A stretch of 64,000 nucleotides of DNA from Ooceraea biroi. Lineage: Eukaryota; Arthropoda; Insecta; Hymenoptera; Formicidae. The stretch lies in NCBI RefSeq assembly GCF_003672135.1, contig NC_039517.1, forward strand, positions 3,472,001 to 3,536,000. The letters run 5' to 3'. This document shows, piece by piece, positions 36,107 through 49,576 of the stretch. The stretch's first letter is position 1. Every line of letters begins with the position of its first letter. A model generated the notes under the pieces. It was not told the DNA's origin, made no database searches, and was given only the letters and a program-made list of their open reading frames with translations. The position numbers were made by a program, and so were the translations under genes.

Positions 36107-37020
36107 CAGGTCTGGAAACTACCTCTAATTTCAGTGGTGGGAGTATGGCCGCTTTTTGAAGACACCTTTAGTTTCTAGCATAACCACTACTCGTCGCTGT
36201 CATCGATGTCCGCAGATAAATATAACCTGAAAAATCGGGGATAAGAACCCACGTGTGTTCATGACTCTTATTGAAAAACGGTTATTGACTACAAAAGTTG
36301 TCGAAACGTTTATTGAAATGACGAAATGGTGTGCGGTACCGACTTGCAAGACCGGCAGTAGAACCGAGCAGAAACGTTCTTTATTCCGAGTGCCGAAAGA
36401 CATTGTTACTTGGAAAAAGTGGGAAAAAGCTATTACCCGCAAAAATAAAATAAAAAGATAAAGGACAGATTTAAACATAAAATCCTGATGGAAAAAATAT
36501 AATAAAATTTTGCTAAAATATATTTGAAAATCTCTATCAACTGATCCCGGTTCATTATCATTTCATCATAAATTTTCAAACTTTTGGAATATTAGATATA
36601 AAATTTATAATAAAATACGAAAATTTATAATAAAATATAAAAATTTATGATGAAATGTTAATGAATCGAGGTCAATTGACAGAGAGTTTCAAATACATTT
36701 CACCAAATTTTATTACATTTTTTTCCATCACGGAAGGATTCGTTTTTATTCACACTTAATTTTGAGAATAAAAACTCAATTTTATTTCATATACATATTT
36801 CACTAATTCATTTATAGTCTTAAATTATTTAAAGCGTTATTAATTTATCATATTGTTTTGTGAAGACTGCGAGTGGAATAAAGACAGACAGATATTCCCC
36901 CGGCCTCTGACGTCCCTCGTCAGCCTGCGAACATCGATCGCAACGCCTCTAGTGGCTGCTAAAGAAATAAAAAGTGACACACAAAATGATCCATCTCCAC
37001 CTCTGAAGTTTCCAGACCTG
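36107..37020. mobile_element. Decayed THAP-bearing DNA transposon
   Basis: 914 bp with terminal inverted repeats CAGGTCTGGAAACT and its complement. Diverged similarity continues inward for about 130 bp (for example ATCGATGTCCGCAG against ATCGATGTTCGCAG). Flanks are ATA|...|TAT; no 8-bp duplication is visible. It contains a truncated THAP domain. P-element-like superfamily is suggested by the THAP domain but not proven. Confidence 0.65.
36318..36461 (+). pseudogene. Truncated THAP zinc-finger fragment
   Basis: Forty-seven codons, MTKWCAVPTCKTGSRTEQ..., then LFRVPKD and TWKKWEKAI, match the N-terminal half of a THAP DNA-binding domain: the first C-x4-C pair, the FRVPKD segment and the conserved Trp. 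The distal Cys/His pair is missing because of a stop at 36459. Such domains head P-element-type transposases as well as host regulators; the setting between inverted repeats argues for a transposon remnant. Confidence 0.65.
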
Positions 37021-37684
37021 TATATAATATTTTTACCTTCCCTTTCGAACGCACTATGACTCGTTCGAAAGTAGAGTTTACATGGGAAAACTTCCTTGTG
37101 AATAGTTTGGACACGAATCACGTATCATTACCGAGCGTAACGAACTAGTTCACGTCCACTTTGTCAGGCGGCGCCAAACGTCAGGAGGCTGGTGGCCGCT
37201 CTCAGGTTTCTCTCTGCTACCGTAATGTTTTTGTCCGCTAATGTCACACGTACACACACATGCACAGATTCGATTTCACAGGAGCAACGAGCAACGATGG
37301 TACTGACAGATAACAGGAAAGCGCGTTGCGATTGAGCTCCCACGCTGTTTCACAATTGTGCCGCGGCTGGTGCGGACGGCCGCCGTCAGTGAGTCGCCAT
37401 CGATTACATCGTCGTTTACATTATTATGAAAAATGCGCGGCCTGCCGCGAGGCATCGCCTCCGACGAACGTCAGGTTTTCACGGCCGCTCAGTCCGCTGG
37501 TAACGTGTGCGCAGACACGGCGTCGTGCGAACGCTCGTAGCGAAGGCCCGTTTCGCACCGCAAGCGTTCGTCGTCGGTGCGGTTTCACTCCGGCCTAATT
37601 TCCGCCTAGTTTTCGGCTGGCACGGCCGCAGGCTCCCCTAGCCTTCGTTCCTCCCGCTGCCGACTGATAATTAAACGCAACGAG
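37021..37684 (+). promoter_or_regulatory. GC-rich promoter and 5' UTR of the KIF21-type kinesin gene
   Basis: Base composition turns GC- and CpG-rich from about 37130 up to the start codon at 37685, as for a housekeeping promoter. A diverged copy of the repeat that brackets array A lies at about 37192-37218. Confidence 0.45.
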
Positions 37685-40600
37685 ATGGCAGACGACTCGA
37701 GCGTACGCGTCGCCGTACGGTAAGTAAATTGCATTTGACAGCCGAGCTTCTTTCACCGCCGCGAACTCCTCGCTCGCGTCCGCAATGCGGGCGCGCGGCT
37801 CACGGGAGATCCGCAGCCGACTTTCAGGCAGACCGCGTCGATCTTTGTATACACGCGTGTTTAAAATCGCGAAAACGCGAGTTGAGATCGTTTAAGAGTA
37901 TGCTCGGGAGATACCGTTCGTTTTCATTGCGGCATGCCGTCCCTGTCCACGTAATGTTCCCGTCGTGTAACATTCCCTTTAATGCCACCGCTCGAAACGC
38001 GTTAAGGGGGGAGCCTGCTTTAGAACGTTGAAAATAAGGTATAATTTTACGAATTTTTTTGGAGAAACTATACAGCGGATCATTATAAAACTTTGATGCA
38101 TTTATTAGTACATGTTTAAAGATAAAAAAATTATTTTTTGATTTGAATATATCGCCTGTAGAGGTCGTCCTGGAGGCATTGTAAATTGGTGAGCATTCTC
38201 CTGCCTCCAAATTTCATCCAAACTGAAAAATTGAAATATTTTCTCGTTATTTATGAATTCCCATCGTCGATGAACCTTTAATATTCATAAAAACATTAAG
38301 TTGAACAATTATTTTTGCATGAAAAAGTTCAAAAACTTTGCCTAAAAATCGTACTTTTGTGTTCCAAGCTCCACCATTTTGGCACTTTTCAACTTTTTTC
38401 TTCTCTCTTTGGTTCATCGACGATGGGAATTCATAAATAACGAGAAGATATTTCAATTTTTCAGTTTGGACGAAATTTGGAGGCAGGAGAATGCTCACCA
38501 ATTTGCAATGCCGGCGACGCGGCTGCACTAAGATTTCTCCAAGACGACCTCTACGAGCGATATATTCAAATCAAAAAATAATTTTTTTTATCTTCAAACA
38601 TGTACTAATAAATGCATCAAAGTTTTATAATGATCCGCTGTATAGTTTCTCCAAAAACAATTCGTAAAATATACCTTATTTTCAGCGTTCTAAAGCAGGC
38701 TCCCCCCTTAATGCCACCGCTCGAAACGCGTTAAGGGGGGAGCCTGCTTTAGAACGTTGAAAATAAGGTATAATTTTACGAACTTTTTTGGAGAAACTAT
38801 ACAGCGGATCATTATAAAACTTTGATGCATTTATTAGTACATGTTTAAAGATAAAAAAATTATTTTTTGATTTGAATATATCGCCTGTAGAGGTCGTCCT
38901 GGAGGCATTGTAAATTGGTGAGCATTCTCCTGCCTCCAAATTTCATCCAAACTGAAAAATTGAAATATTTTCTCGTTATTTATGAATTCCCATCGTCGAT
39001 GAACCTTTAATATTCATAAAAACATTAAGTTGAACAATTATTTTTGCATGAAAAAGTTCAAAAACTTTGCCTAAAAATCGTACTTTTGTGTTCCAAGCTC
39101 CACCATTTTGGCACTTTTCAACTTTTTTCTTCTCTCTTTGGTTCATCGACGATGGGAATTTATAAATAACGAGAGCATATTTCAATTTTTCAGTTTAGAC
39201 GAAATTTGGAGGCAGGAGAATGCTCACCAATTTGCAATGCCGGCGACGCGGCTGCACTGAGATTTCTCCAGGACGACCTCTACGAGCGATATATTCAAAT
39301 CAAAAAATAATTTTTTTTATCTTCAAACATGTACTAATAAATGCATCAAAGTTTTATAATGATCCGCTGTATAGTTTCTCTAAAAACAATTCGTAAAATA
39401 TACCTTATTTTCAGCGTTCTGAAGCAGGCTCCCCCCTTAATGCCATCGCTCGAAACGCGTTAAGGGGGGAGCCTGCTTTAGAACGTTGAAAATAAGGTAT
39501 AATTTTACGAATTTTTTTGGAGAAACTATACAGCGGATCATTATAAAACTTTTATGCATTTATTAGTACATGTTTAAAGATAAAAAAATCATTTTTTTAT
39601 TTGAATATATCGCCTGTAGAGGTCGTCCTGGAGGCATTGTAAATTGGTGGGCATTCTCCTGCCTCCAAATTTCATCCAAACTGAAAAATTTAAATATTTT
39701 CTCGTTATTTATGAATTCCCATCGTCGATGAACCTTTAATATTCATAAAAACATTAAGTTGAACAATTATTTTTGCATGAAAAAGTTCAAAAACTTTGCC
39801 TAAAAATCGTACTTTTGTGTTCCAAGCTCCACCATTTTGGCACTTTTCAACTTTTTTCTTCTCTCTTTGGTTCATCGACGATGGGAATTTATAAATAACG
39901 AGAGCATATTTCAATTTTTCAGTTTAGACGAAATTTGGAGGCAGGAGAATGCTCACCAATTTGCAATGCCGGCGACGCGGCTGCACTGAGATTTCTCCAG
40001 GACGACCTCTACGAGCGATATATTCAAATCAAAAAATAATTTTTTTTATCTTCAAACATGTACTAATAAATGCATCAAAGTTTTATAATGATCCGCTGTA
40101 TAGTTTCTCCAAAAACAATTCGTAAAATATACCTTATTTTCAGCGTTCTGAAGCAGGCTCCCCCCTTAATGCCATCGCTCGAAACGCGTTAAGGGGGGAG
40201 CCTGCTTTAGAACGTTGAAAATAAGGTATAATTTTACGAATTTTTTTGGAGAAACTATACAGCGGATCATTATAAAACTTTGATGCATTTATTAGTACAT
40301 GTTTAAAGATAAAAAAATTATTTTTTTATTTGAATATATCGCCTGTAGAGGTCGTCCTGGAGGCATTGTAAATTGGTGAGCATTCTCCTGCCTCCAAATT
40401 TCATCCAAACTGAAAAATTGAAATATTTTCTCGTTATTTATGAATTCCCATCGTCGATGAACCTTTAATATTCATAAAAACATTAAGTTGAACAATTATT
40501 TTTGCATGAAAAAGTTCAAAAACTTTGCCTAAAAATCGTACTTTTGTGTTCCAAGCTCCACCATTTTGGCACTTTTCAACTTTTTTCTTCTCTCTTTGGT

Positions 40601-43600
40601 TCATCGACGATGGGAATTCATAAATAACGAGAAGATATTTCAATTTTTCAGTTTAGACGAAATTTGGAGTCAGGAGAATGCTCACCAATTTGCAATGCCG
40701 GCGACGCGGCTGCACTAAGATTTCTCCAAGACGACCTCTACGAGCGATATATTCAAATCAAAAAATAATTTTTGTTATCTTCAAACATGTACTAATAAAT
40801 GCATCAAAGTTTTATAATGATCCGCTGTATAGTTTCTCCAAAAACAATTCGTAAAATATACCTTATTTTCAGCGTTCTAAAGCAGGGTCCCCCCTTTAAT
40901 GCCACCGCTCGAAACGCGTTAAGGGGGGAGCCTGCTTTAGAACGTTGAAAATAAGGTATAATTTTACGAACTTTTTTGGAGAAACTATACAGCGGATCAT
41001 TATAAAACTTTGATGCATTTATTAGTACATGTTTAAGGATAACAAAAATTATTTTTTGATTTGAATATATCGCATGTAGAGGTCGTCCTGGAGGCATTGT
41101 AAATTGGTGAGCATTCTCCTGCCTCCAAATTTCATCCAAACTGAAAAATTGAAATATTTTCTCGTTATTTATGAATTCCCATCGTCGATGAACCTTTAAT
41201 ATTCATAAAAACATTAAGTTGAACAATTATTTTTGCATGAAAAAGTTCAAAAACTTTGCCTAAAAATCGTACTTTTGTGTTCCAAGCTCCACCATTTTGG
41301 CACTTTTCAACTTTTTTCTTCTCTCTTTGGTTCATCGACGATGGGAATTCATAAATAACGAGAAGATATTTCAATTTTTCAGTTTAGACGAAATTTGGAG
41401 GCAGGAGAACGCTCACCAATTTGCAATGCCGGCGACGCGGCTGCACTAAGATTTCTCCAGGACGACCTCTACGAGCGATATATTCAAATAAAAAAATAAT
41501 TTTTTTTATCTTCAAACATGTACTAATAAATGCATCAAAGTTTTATAATGATCCGCTGTATAGTTTCTCCAAAAACAATTCGTAAAATATACCTTATTTT
41601 CAGCGTTCTAAAGCAGGCTCCCCCCTTAACGACAGAAATGTCACCCAGACGATAAAATTGTTTGTTTGCTCTCTCTTTGGCGCTGGCGTACGATAATTGC
41701 GATTATCTCGAGTATAGAATTTGAGCTTTCTATTGCATGCCAGCGTCGATTACGAGAATGCAGCCGGTCGGGGTATGACGGGACCCCGAAATAGGTTTCT
41801 CTCGTGAATCGCATCACGAGGAGAGGCAAAGAATTGTCATTGGGACGATTCTTTGTGCAGCGCCCGGCCGATCGCAAACACCCGGATCCTTGAGTGTCTC
41901 CTTTTACGGCGTGCACACGCGTAGGCATTAATTACCGCTCGCTTGAGAAATGCGCGGCGTCGACTTCCGAGTACGAGAATGCGCGACCGATCTCTCGTTT
42001 CGTCATCGTCCTCATTGACATCATCGACGTCGCGACATGTTATTAAATTCGCGATATATCATTAAAATTAAACATTCATTTTCAGTCACTCTGCTTTAGC
42101 GTTTTTATTATTTAATTTTATTTTTATTCCATTATGTTGTTTATCGAATGATATAAATTTCACGAAATCTGAATTTATTGTGCTTGTCTGTTGCAGAATA
42201 AGGCCTCAAATAGCCCGCGAAGTGATCGATATGTGTAGGATTTGTACCCAAGTACCTCAAGGGGAACCGCAGGTTTTCCTCGGCCCCGACAAGGCCTTTA
42301 CGTATGATTACGTTTTCGATACTCAGGTAGACCAGAGCACAATCTATGAGACGTGCGTGAACCGTCTCGTGGAAGGTGCGCTGGACGGTTACAACGCGAC
42401 GGTTCTTGCCTACGGGCAGACCGGCTCAGGCAAGACTTACACCATGGGCACCGGCTTTGACGTGGAGGTGGATGAGTACATAGTCGGAATCATACCCAGA
42501 GCTATCAGGCATCTGTTCGACGGAATAGCGGACAAGCAAGAACGCGCGAGGGAGCGCGCACAGATGCCTCCGGAGTTCAAGGTCTGCACCTCAGTCGTTG
42601 CATGTAGCGTTGAACGAAAAAGAGATTACTTTGATAACAACGTATCTCTTGCGTCTCCAGGTCACAGCGCAGTTTTTGGAATTGTACAACGAAGACTTGA
42701 AAGATCTGCTGGAGCCAGGGGGACCAAGAGGTGGTGCGCGCATTCACGAAGACACCACGGGCAACATACACCTAGCCGGGGTGGAGCCGCGAGTCGTAAC
42801 TAGCCCCGAGCAAGCGTTGGAGTATCTTCGACTGGGCGCACTATCCCGCACGACGGGATCCACGCAGATGAATACGCAGTCCTCCAGGTCGCACGCGATT
42901 TTTACTCTGTACATCAAGCAGCAGAGATGCATCAAAATCGAGGATCCGGACGCGGACGTCGACACGAGCGGCGCCGAGCTGGCAAACGAATTCGAGACGT
43001 TAACCGCGAAGTTTCATTTCGTTGACTTAGCAGGCTCGGAGAGATTAAAGAGGACGGGTGCTACTGGTGATAGAGCGAAGGAAGGCATTTCTATAAACTG
43101 TGGATTGGTAAGAGAAGAGAGATTTTGAGAGGAACAAAAAGAGAAAGTATCGACTTGATCGACTTGACGTTGTTGCATTCTTTTTATATTTATAGTTAGC
43201 CCTGGGCAACGTTATTTCGGCTCTCGGTGATAAAACGAAAAAGGCTTTGCACGTACCGTACAGAGATTCAAAGTTGACCAGGTTACTTCAAGACTCCCTC
43301 GGAGGTAATGCTTGATATGCGATGCAAAATATATGATACGATACAGATGGAACGTTTTATAACGTAATTTTGAATATTGCAGGAAATAGTCAAACTGTTA
43401 TGATAGCGTGCGTGTCACCGAGCGACAGAGACTTCATGGAAACTCTGAGCACACTCAAATACGCGAACCGAGCACGAAACATCAAGAACAAAGTTACCAT
43501 TAACCAGGATAAGAGTTCGAGGACCATCGCGTCGTTACGACGAGAAATACAGCAGCTGCAATTGGAATTGATGGAGTACAAGCAGGGTGCGTTCGATAGG

Positions 43601-46600
43601 AATCTGTTCAAGTGTGCTAATCCTTGTACTAGAAATTACAAATTAATGCGTCATTCTCTTCCTTCAGGCAAGAGAGTCGTCGGCGAGGATGGAGTTAACG
43701 ACGCCTGGCACGAAAATCAAATGTTGAGCAGCGAGTTGCAAAGCCTTCGGACCAGAGTGAAAGCACTCTCGGAAACGGTCGAAGCATTGACTGCCAAAAA
43801 TGCTCTTTTACTGGCAGAAAAGGTAGCGGGTCAGTGGATGGCTGCAGCGAGCGGAGGCGATGAGCAAGTGACCAGCTTAGTACAAGGCTATCTTCAAGAA
43901 ATAGAAGAGTTGAGAGCTCGTCTGTTGGAGGCGGAGGCTATGTACCAGCAGCTGAAGAAGAGACAGATGCAGGTAACGTATTGAAACGTTGAGAAACCTA
44001 AGAAATTCTCCGGCCAACAATAAAACTGACGATAAATTAATTAGGTGAATGCTGCAAATCCATACGGGGACAGCTCGTTCCATTCCGATTCGGCATCCGT
44101 GTTACTCGACGCTAAAAGGGATGTCGAGAAAGAAATAGAAGCATTGAAAGCTCTGAAGGAACAACACAGTTACAACGCTAGCAACGCCGTCAAACCAATG
44201 GACGAGGGGGAAATCGAGGACGCGGAGAATGCGCAGGACTCCGTGAGCGAGGATGATTCCGACGATGATTCCGATCGCAAAGGCAAGTTTAAAGTAAAAT
44301 GTTACGGACTAAGTTTTATTACAACGTACATCACTTTACAGAAGAAGATGAGGAAGAAGCAGCGATGGGTCGTGAGTTGGAGGCGTTAACGTCCGACATC
44401 GACGTTAAGCAGCGCTTGATACAGGAGCTCGAGCTTTCCCAGAGACGTTTGCAAACGATGAAGCAGCATTACGAGGACAAACTGACTCAGCTGCAAGCTC
44501 GCATTAGAAACACGCAGGAAGAGAGAGACAAAGTGTTGCTGTCCTTGCAGCAGCAACCAGCACCGCCTACGGAGAAAGTGAAAAAGTTGCGCGACGAATA
44601 CGAGAGGAAGCTGTCGAACATGCAAAAAGAAATGCGACTTCTTCAGTCTGCCAAGAAGGAGCACGCGAGATTACTGAAGAATCAGTCGCAGAATGAGAGC
44701 AGGCTGAGAGGTCTGAGAAACGAGCTCTCGGAAATGAAAAGGGCGAAAGTGAAGCTCTTGAACAAGATGCGCGAGGAGGCTCAACGGCACAAGGAAAACG
44801 AGCTGAGACGCAACAGGGAGATAGCACAGCTACGTAAAGAGAGCCGCAGGCATGCAAACGTCATCAGAACGTTGGAAGCGGACAAGAGAATGAAGGAAGT
44901 CGTGCTCAAACGTAAGCAAGAGGAGGTGACAGCGTTACGAAAGCGGGACCGAGGACTGAGTCAGAAGGCAGCCGGTCGCACGCCAGTGAAACCGCTTAAT
45001 CCCAAGGCATTGAAGCAAAGGTGGCAAACCTTCGAGAGAACGATCGCTAAGCAAGCGCTAGCGAAACAGGCAGCTGCAGAAACGGAGAGAGAAATGGAAA
45101 GACTGCTTCAAGAAAGGGAGGAGCTAGGACGAGACCTGGAGAAACTTCAAAAGCACAGAAGTCAGATTACAAACACGAGAGGCGATACTACCGACGTCGA
45201 CGAGGAAATCGACAACGTGAAAAGTAAAATTAGCTATTTACAGGTAATGGCAATTGATAACGATTTAATGGCTGCCTATTTTTAGGTTTATTTTTACTAC
45301 CGTAGCGTGCGAAATGTTGCAGGACAGTATCGCGGAGTGTCAACGAGACATGGTTGAAATGGGTGACGGTGAAGCGGAGGGCGAGCCTGGCGTCGAAGCG
45401 CTCATCTCTACGATTCGCACAGTGGACGAGGCACAATATCTGCTCCAACGAATGCTCGCATTCACCGTAGAGCAAAGCTGCATAACCGCACAAAAGCAAC
45501 TCGAGGTGCGAGACATGGAATCGCGTCTCACTCAAGTTGCCCAGGAAAGCGACGTACAGCATCAGTTGCTGGAACACGTGTTACGCGATAGGGACCTTCT
45601 GTCGCTCACGAACAATCAAAATAATGCGCTAGCTTACAGTCCGGCCAGTTCGAGAAGTTCGTCTCCCGACAAGTAAGTTGAGCGGCATTTCCGAAACGAT
45701 TCTTTTCGAAGACGATTCTTTTTACCGTTAAATTTTATTCATTCTCGATTTTCCGTTCAATTTCTTTATAAATTCTTTGTCTGCAACAGCGAAAGTTACA
45801 GCCAGATTATACTTGGCGAAGAGAAGCAACGAAACAGTAAAGTCAGGAGAAGAACAACGCAGCCACAGGAGCTCCTCTATGGTGCTAATCCCGAAAGTGC
45901 GAAAGCGGATGATCAGAATCAAAATTATAACCATCCCCTCACGAGGGTTCCTAGTGCACCAGGTAGCCTAAAGTAAGCATATAGTACTTGGACTCAATTT
46001 TAATATTATTGTAATTTACGAAAAATTACATGATGCATCAAGATCAAAACTATCTTTATATATTTATACATTATTTTTGTGTATTTCAGGGGATTGGTGT
46101 TGACGAGAAATCAATATGGCACTAATGCAACTGGCGGATCGCCAACTTTGAGCCGTCGTGACAGTACGTCCCCCAGGGCTCTGCGACGGCCGATTCATCC
46201 TGGTGGAGGCTCCATGTGAGTGACTATCCTGCAGCACTTTCTTGTTCTTGTATTCCTTGCATATATTTGTCTCGATGTTCTCCATGCACTATTGAATATC
46301 TTTATTTTTTTCAAATGAACCTTGTTCTGTTGGTTTCGTCTTTTAAAATAGGAATCAAGTGCAAGTATTTCGTGCTTATCAGTATGATATCCAATAATTA
46401 GCGTAGTGCGTTAAAACGAGTGTAAGCACGAAATTTAAATGCCGCAGGTTTCGTGAGAGATACAAACGAAAATTCGATATTTTATCATTATGTTATGCAA
46501 ATAGAATGCGCTACGTTACACAGAATACCTGTTACATTATATGTACAAAATGTTTCGCTGAATTTTCTATGTTTATATAACAGATAAGATACTCTCAATA

Positions 46601-49576
46601 AAGTCTTTTTAAGCGTTACATATTGTAGAATAATGACTCTTATATGTGAATATGTACAGCGTATTCTACATTCAAACGCATTTCGCTTTCGCGCAATATT
46701 TCTTGCTTTCAAACTTTAATATTATAGATTTACAAATTTTTATAAGTAAGTTATATACTTTCTTTCTCTTTTTTTTATTCAATTATACATACATATACGA
46801 AGCGAAGAATCAATCAATATAAAATATATCGCTTTATCTATTTAATTTTTTAATTTGTATGGAAAAACGTCTTACTAACAGTTGCAATAAGAAAGGAAAA
46901 TTAATTTATATGAAATCTTTTTAACATGTATATGTAAGAACTATTTTCTGTAATATAGGAGAAAAGAATAAACAAAATTTGATGTAAGAGGCGCAAGTAC
47001 AGCTGTCGAAAGATTTCCTTGACGCGACTGTTTCTCACGCACAGAGCTCTAAGTGCGATATTTGCATTTGATAATGGCTGAAATTAACTGTGCTGGATTG
47101 TTCACTCTATCCTCTCGTAATCTTTTCTTGAAGAAATTTCGATTAACGTAATGTCTCGCTACCTTTTCTGCGCGTGCATGTTTAGTATAATTTCAATGTC
47201 GGCATGACTATTAGCCTGAATTAACGCCATTAAATGCCGGCTGACTAACACGCTAACATAACAAACACACCCATTAGGGAGCAAGTATCGCACACGGATA
47301 TATCTTCACCTCCCGGATCCCCGACCACGTACAGGCGATTCAATAGTCGCGAAGAAAACGTGTTTTCGAGGCTGACTGCGAGTAGACAGCCTGTCGCGTC
47401 CGAACCACAGCCAATGAAGGGAATTATCTCGCAGTATCAGGGCAAGGTAAGCAAACGCAAACGTGCGACGAGCTCGCCGGATCTCTTCTAAAGCTAACGT
47501 GTAAATTCCAGGCGCAACCACGAGCCATCTTGCAATGTTCTCACGTCGCGGAAGGACACAGCAAGGCAGTTCTTACTATATGCGTGACGCCGGATTTACT
47601 CTTCAGCGGCTCGAAAGGTATTTCTTTTTCCTTGAATTCTCGAACGAAGAAGTGGCTTTCGTGCGGGTGACTAATACCTTGCGAATTTTTCAGACCGCAC
47701 CGTAAAAATATGGGATCTGGAAACGGGAATCGAAAGTTTGACTCTAGGCGGACATCCCAACAACGTCGTCGCCGTGAAATATTCCGCTGTTCATCGGCTA
47801 CTGTTCAGCGTGTCCGCGGCGTACGTTAAAGTCTGGGACTTGAGAGCCAGCAACGCCTGCATAAAGACACTGTTCTCCTCCGGTCAGACTCAGACCGGCC
47901 CTATCGCACTGTCGACCCCGTCTAGAATACTCCAAGTTCCTGTGGGGGAGACGACGATCAACGACCTGGCCCTCAGTTTAGACGAGCAAGAGCTGTACAC
48001 AGCGTCCAGCGACAAAGTTAGAATCTGGGATCTGCGCAAGTTGTCGTGCACCGGCAGATTAAGCACGCCGCACGCAGCGGCGGTCATGTGCCTGGCTGTT
48101 GCCGAGGACGGTAGAGTGATAGCGGGTAGCAAGGACCACCTGATATCTCTCGCCGAGCCGAACATATCCGGACCGTCTGTCAATCTAGCGCCGCCGCATT
48201 ATGACGGAGTTCAGTGTTTAGCCACGGTCGGGTCTACGCTATTTTCCGGTGAGTCACGCGTACGTTATCGCGATACCGCACGCTCACAAATCTTTTATTA
48301 ATTATTTCACCGTTATATTAATTACACAGGCTCCAGAGATATGTGCATTAAACGGTGGGACCTAAGCAGGATGGAGCTGGTGCAGTCCCTAAATAACGCC
48401 CATAAAGATTGGATTTTAGGATTGTGCACGATAAACAATGGTTCCATCATGATCTCTGGATGCCGCGGTGGCGTGCTGAAGGCATGGTCCGTTCCCAGGG
48501 ATCAGTCGGGCGAATGCACGCCCATCGGCGAAGTACGGGCGCACGCTTCTGCCATCAATGCTATCGCGACCAATCAGCAGCACATATTTACAGCGAGCAA
48601 GTAAGTCAAAATGGAAGAAGTTCTTACACAGATACTCGGCTGTGCCCAAAATAGCGTTCAGCAGTACGCTGCAATGGCTACTTTCGTTCATCAGACGAGT
48701 TATTAGATTAGAGCGTATTATACCAGAATGCATACTTGGGTTCAGCAGGCCACGCTGCGACGCTCCGAGCGAAATAACATCTCGGATATTGATTTCAGCT
48801 CTGGAGAGGTGAAGCTGTGGCGTATACCCGATTCCTCATTGTCAATGTCTATTTCCACAGTTTCCCTTTAACTTTATTTGGTTTTCGCTTGTGCGTCACT
48901 GCTATGCGTTTATCTTGTATTTTTTGTGGCAATGCCGCATGCTTACCTAACGGTTTAACGCCTAACGTCTTTTTTACGTACAGCGCGGCGGTAGAGCCGC
49001 GTTGTTCGTGATACCTGCGACACTTGCCGAGGTGTTGCCGTACATCTGTCCGTTGTTTTTTCTGCAGCATCATACTTTCGAGCGCTTCGATAAAGATGCG
49101 CGAATACATTTCTCGCGAGAGATGAATTTTTTCATATCTGCATCCATCATGTTTGCATCGTATCTGTGAATCACGTAAATCGACTGCCATCACCGAGCAG
49201 TTTTACAAATTCAGCACTGTCTTTGAAAAAAATAAATCGTAGATACACGGAACTGCTTGCTCAACCTTTAGATGTAGATGTATTCTCTTCTCTTATTTTT
49301 TAATTTCTCTTTAGTTTTTTAATAAAGCAAACAATCTTTGCCAACTTTGAAATGATAAAAAATCAATAAGTTTTGTGATGATTGTAAGTCTATTGGTCCA
49401 CATAATGTATATGAATGTTTAATTTATATGTTATTATTTGCTTCTATGTTGTTTACTCCACTTTGGTGCTTTGCATGGTCATCGTGCCGACACGAAGCGA
49501 TGGAACTGTGAAATTGTGGAACTACTATAAACGAGATACAAGAACCTTCCAGAGGAGCAACTCGTTGAAAAGTTAA
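37685..49576 (+). CDS. Kif21: KIF21-type kinesin (motor, coiled coil, WD40), 16 exons
   Basis: Plus-end microtubule motor of the kinesin-4 family, KIF21A/B type (Drosophila Klp31E relative). Exons: 37685-37719, 42197-42581, 42661-43107, 43196-43304, 43383-43586, 43668-43972, 44045-44282, 44342-45243, 45323-45672, 45790-45972, 46090-46215, 47278-47446, 47512-47617, 47694-48248, 48330-48600, then a last exon 48799-48871 or 49498-49576. With the first choice it is 1,485 aa. The motor (about 1-390) has the P-loop GQTGSGKT at 85-92, [11 protein letters not shown], and [15 protein letters not shown]. An acidic stretch and a long coiled coil follow, then a WD40 propeller (about 1155-end; [23 protein letters not shown]). 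The seventh intron is GC-AG. Intron 1 is 4.5 kb, mostly array C. Confidence 0.94.
37979..41629. repeat. Array C: five tandem TTAA foldback units in kinesin intron 1
   Basis: Units at 38002-38711, 38731-39440, 39460-40169, 40189-40899 and 40919-41629, in the same orientation as array B. Unlike B, the left end starts with a linker copy (TTAATGCCACCGCTCGAAAC at 37979) before the first unit; the right end is a clean TTAA. Loops carry the variants GCTCCACC and TAAAAATCG. Confidence 0.95.
44283..44341 (+). other. Kif21: GC-AG intron in the kinesin gene
   Basis: The 59-nt intron begins AAAG|GCAAGT and ends TTTACAG. The GC donor fits the strong consensus known for GC-AG introns, and only this junction keeps the coiled-coil frame ([16 protein letters not shown]). 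Retention would give a stop within about 35 codons. Confidence 0.85.
48799..48871 (+). other. Kif21: Alternative last exon a of the kinesin
   Basis: Acceptor GATTTCAG, 73 nt, phase 2. It completes the last WD40 strand as [13 protein letters not shown] and ends in the serine-rich tail [11 protein letters not shown] before TAA. Confidence 0.8.
49498..49576 (+). other. Kif21: Alternative last exon b of the kinesin
   Basis: Acceptor GACACGAAG, 79 nt, same phase as exon a. It encodes [17 protein letters not shown], closely matching the last propeller strand of vertebrate KIF21 (VKLWNY), then QRSNSLKS and TAA. The polypyrimidine tract is about 25-45 nt upstream. Exons a and b encode the same strand position and so should be mutually exclusive. 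Confidence 0.7.

Noticed and set aside
44386..44857. Leucine-rich reverse-strand frames in the kinesin coiled-coil exon
   Set aside because: Antisense of a Glu/Lys/Gln-rich coiled coil produces such frames by composition.
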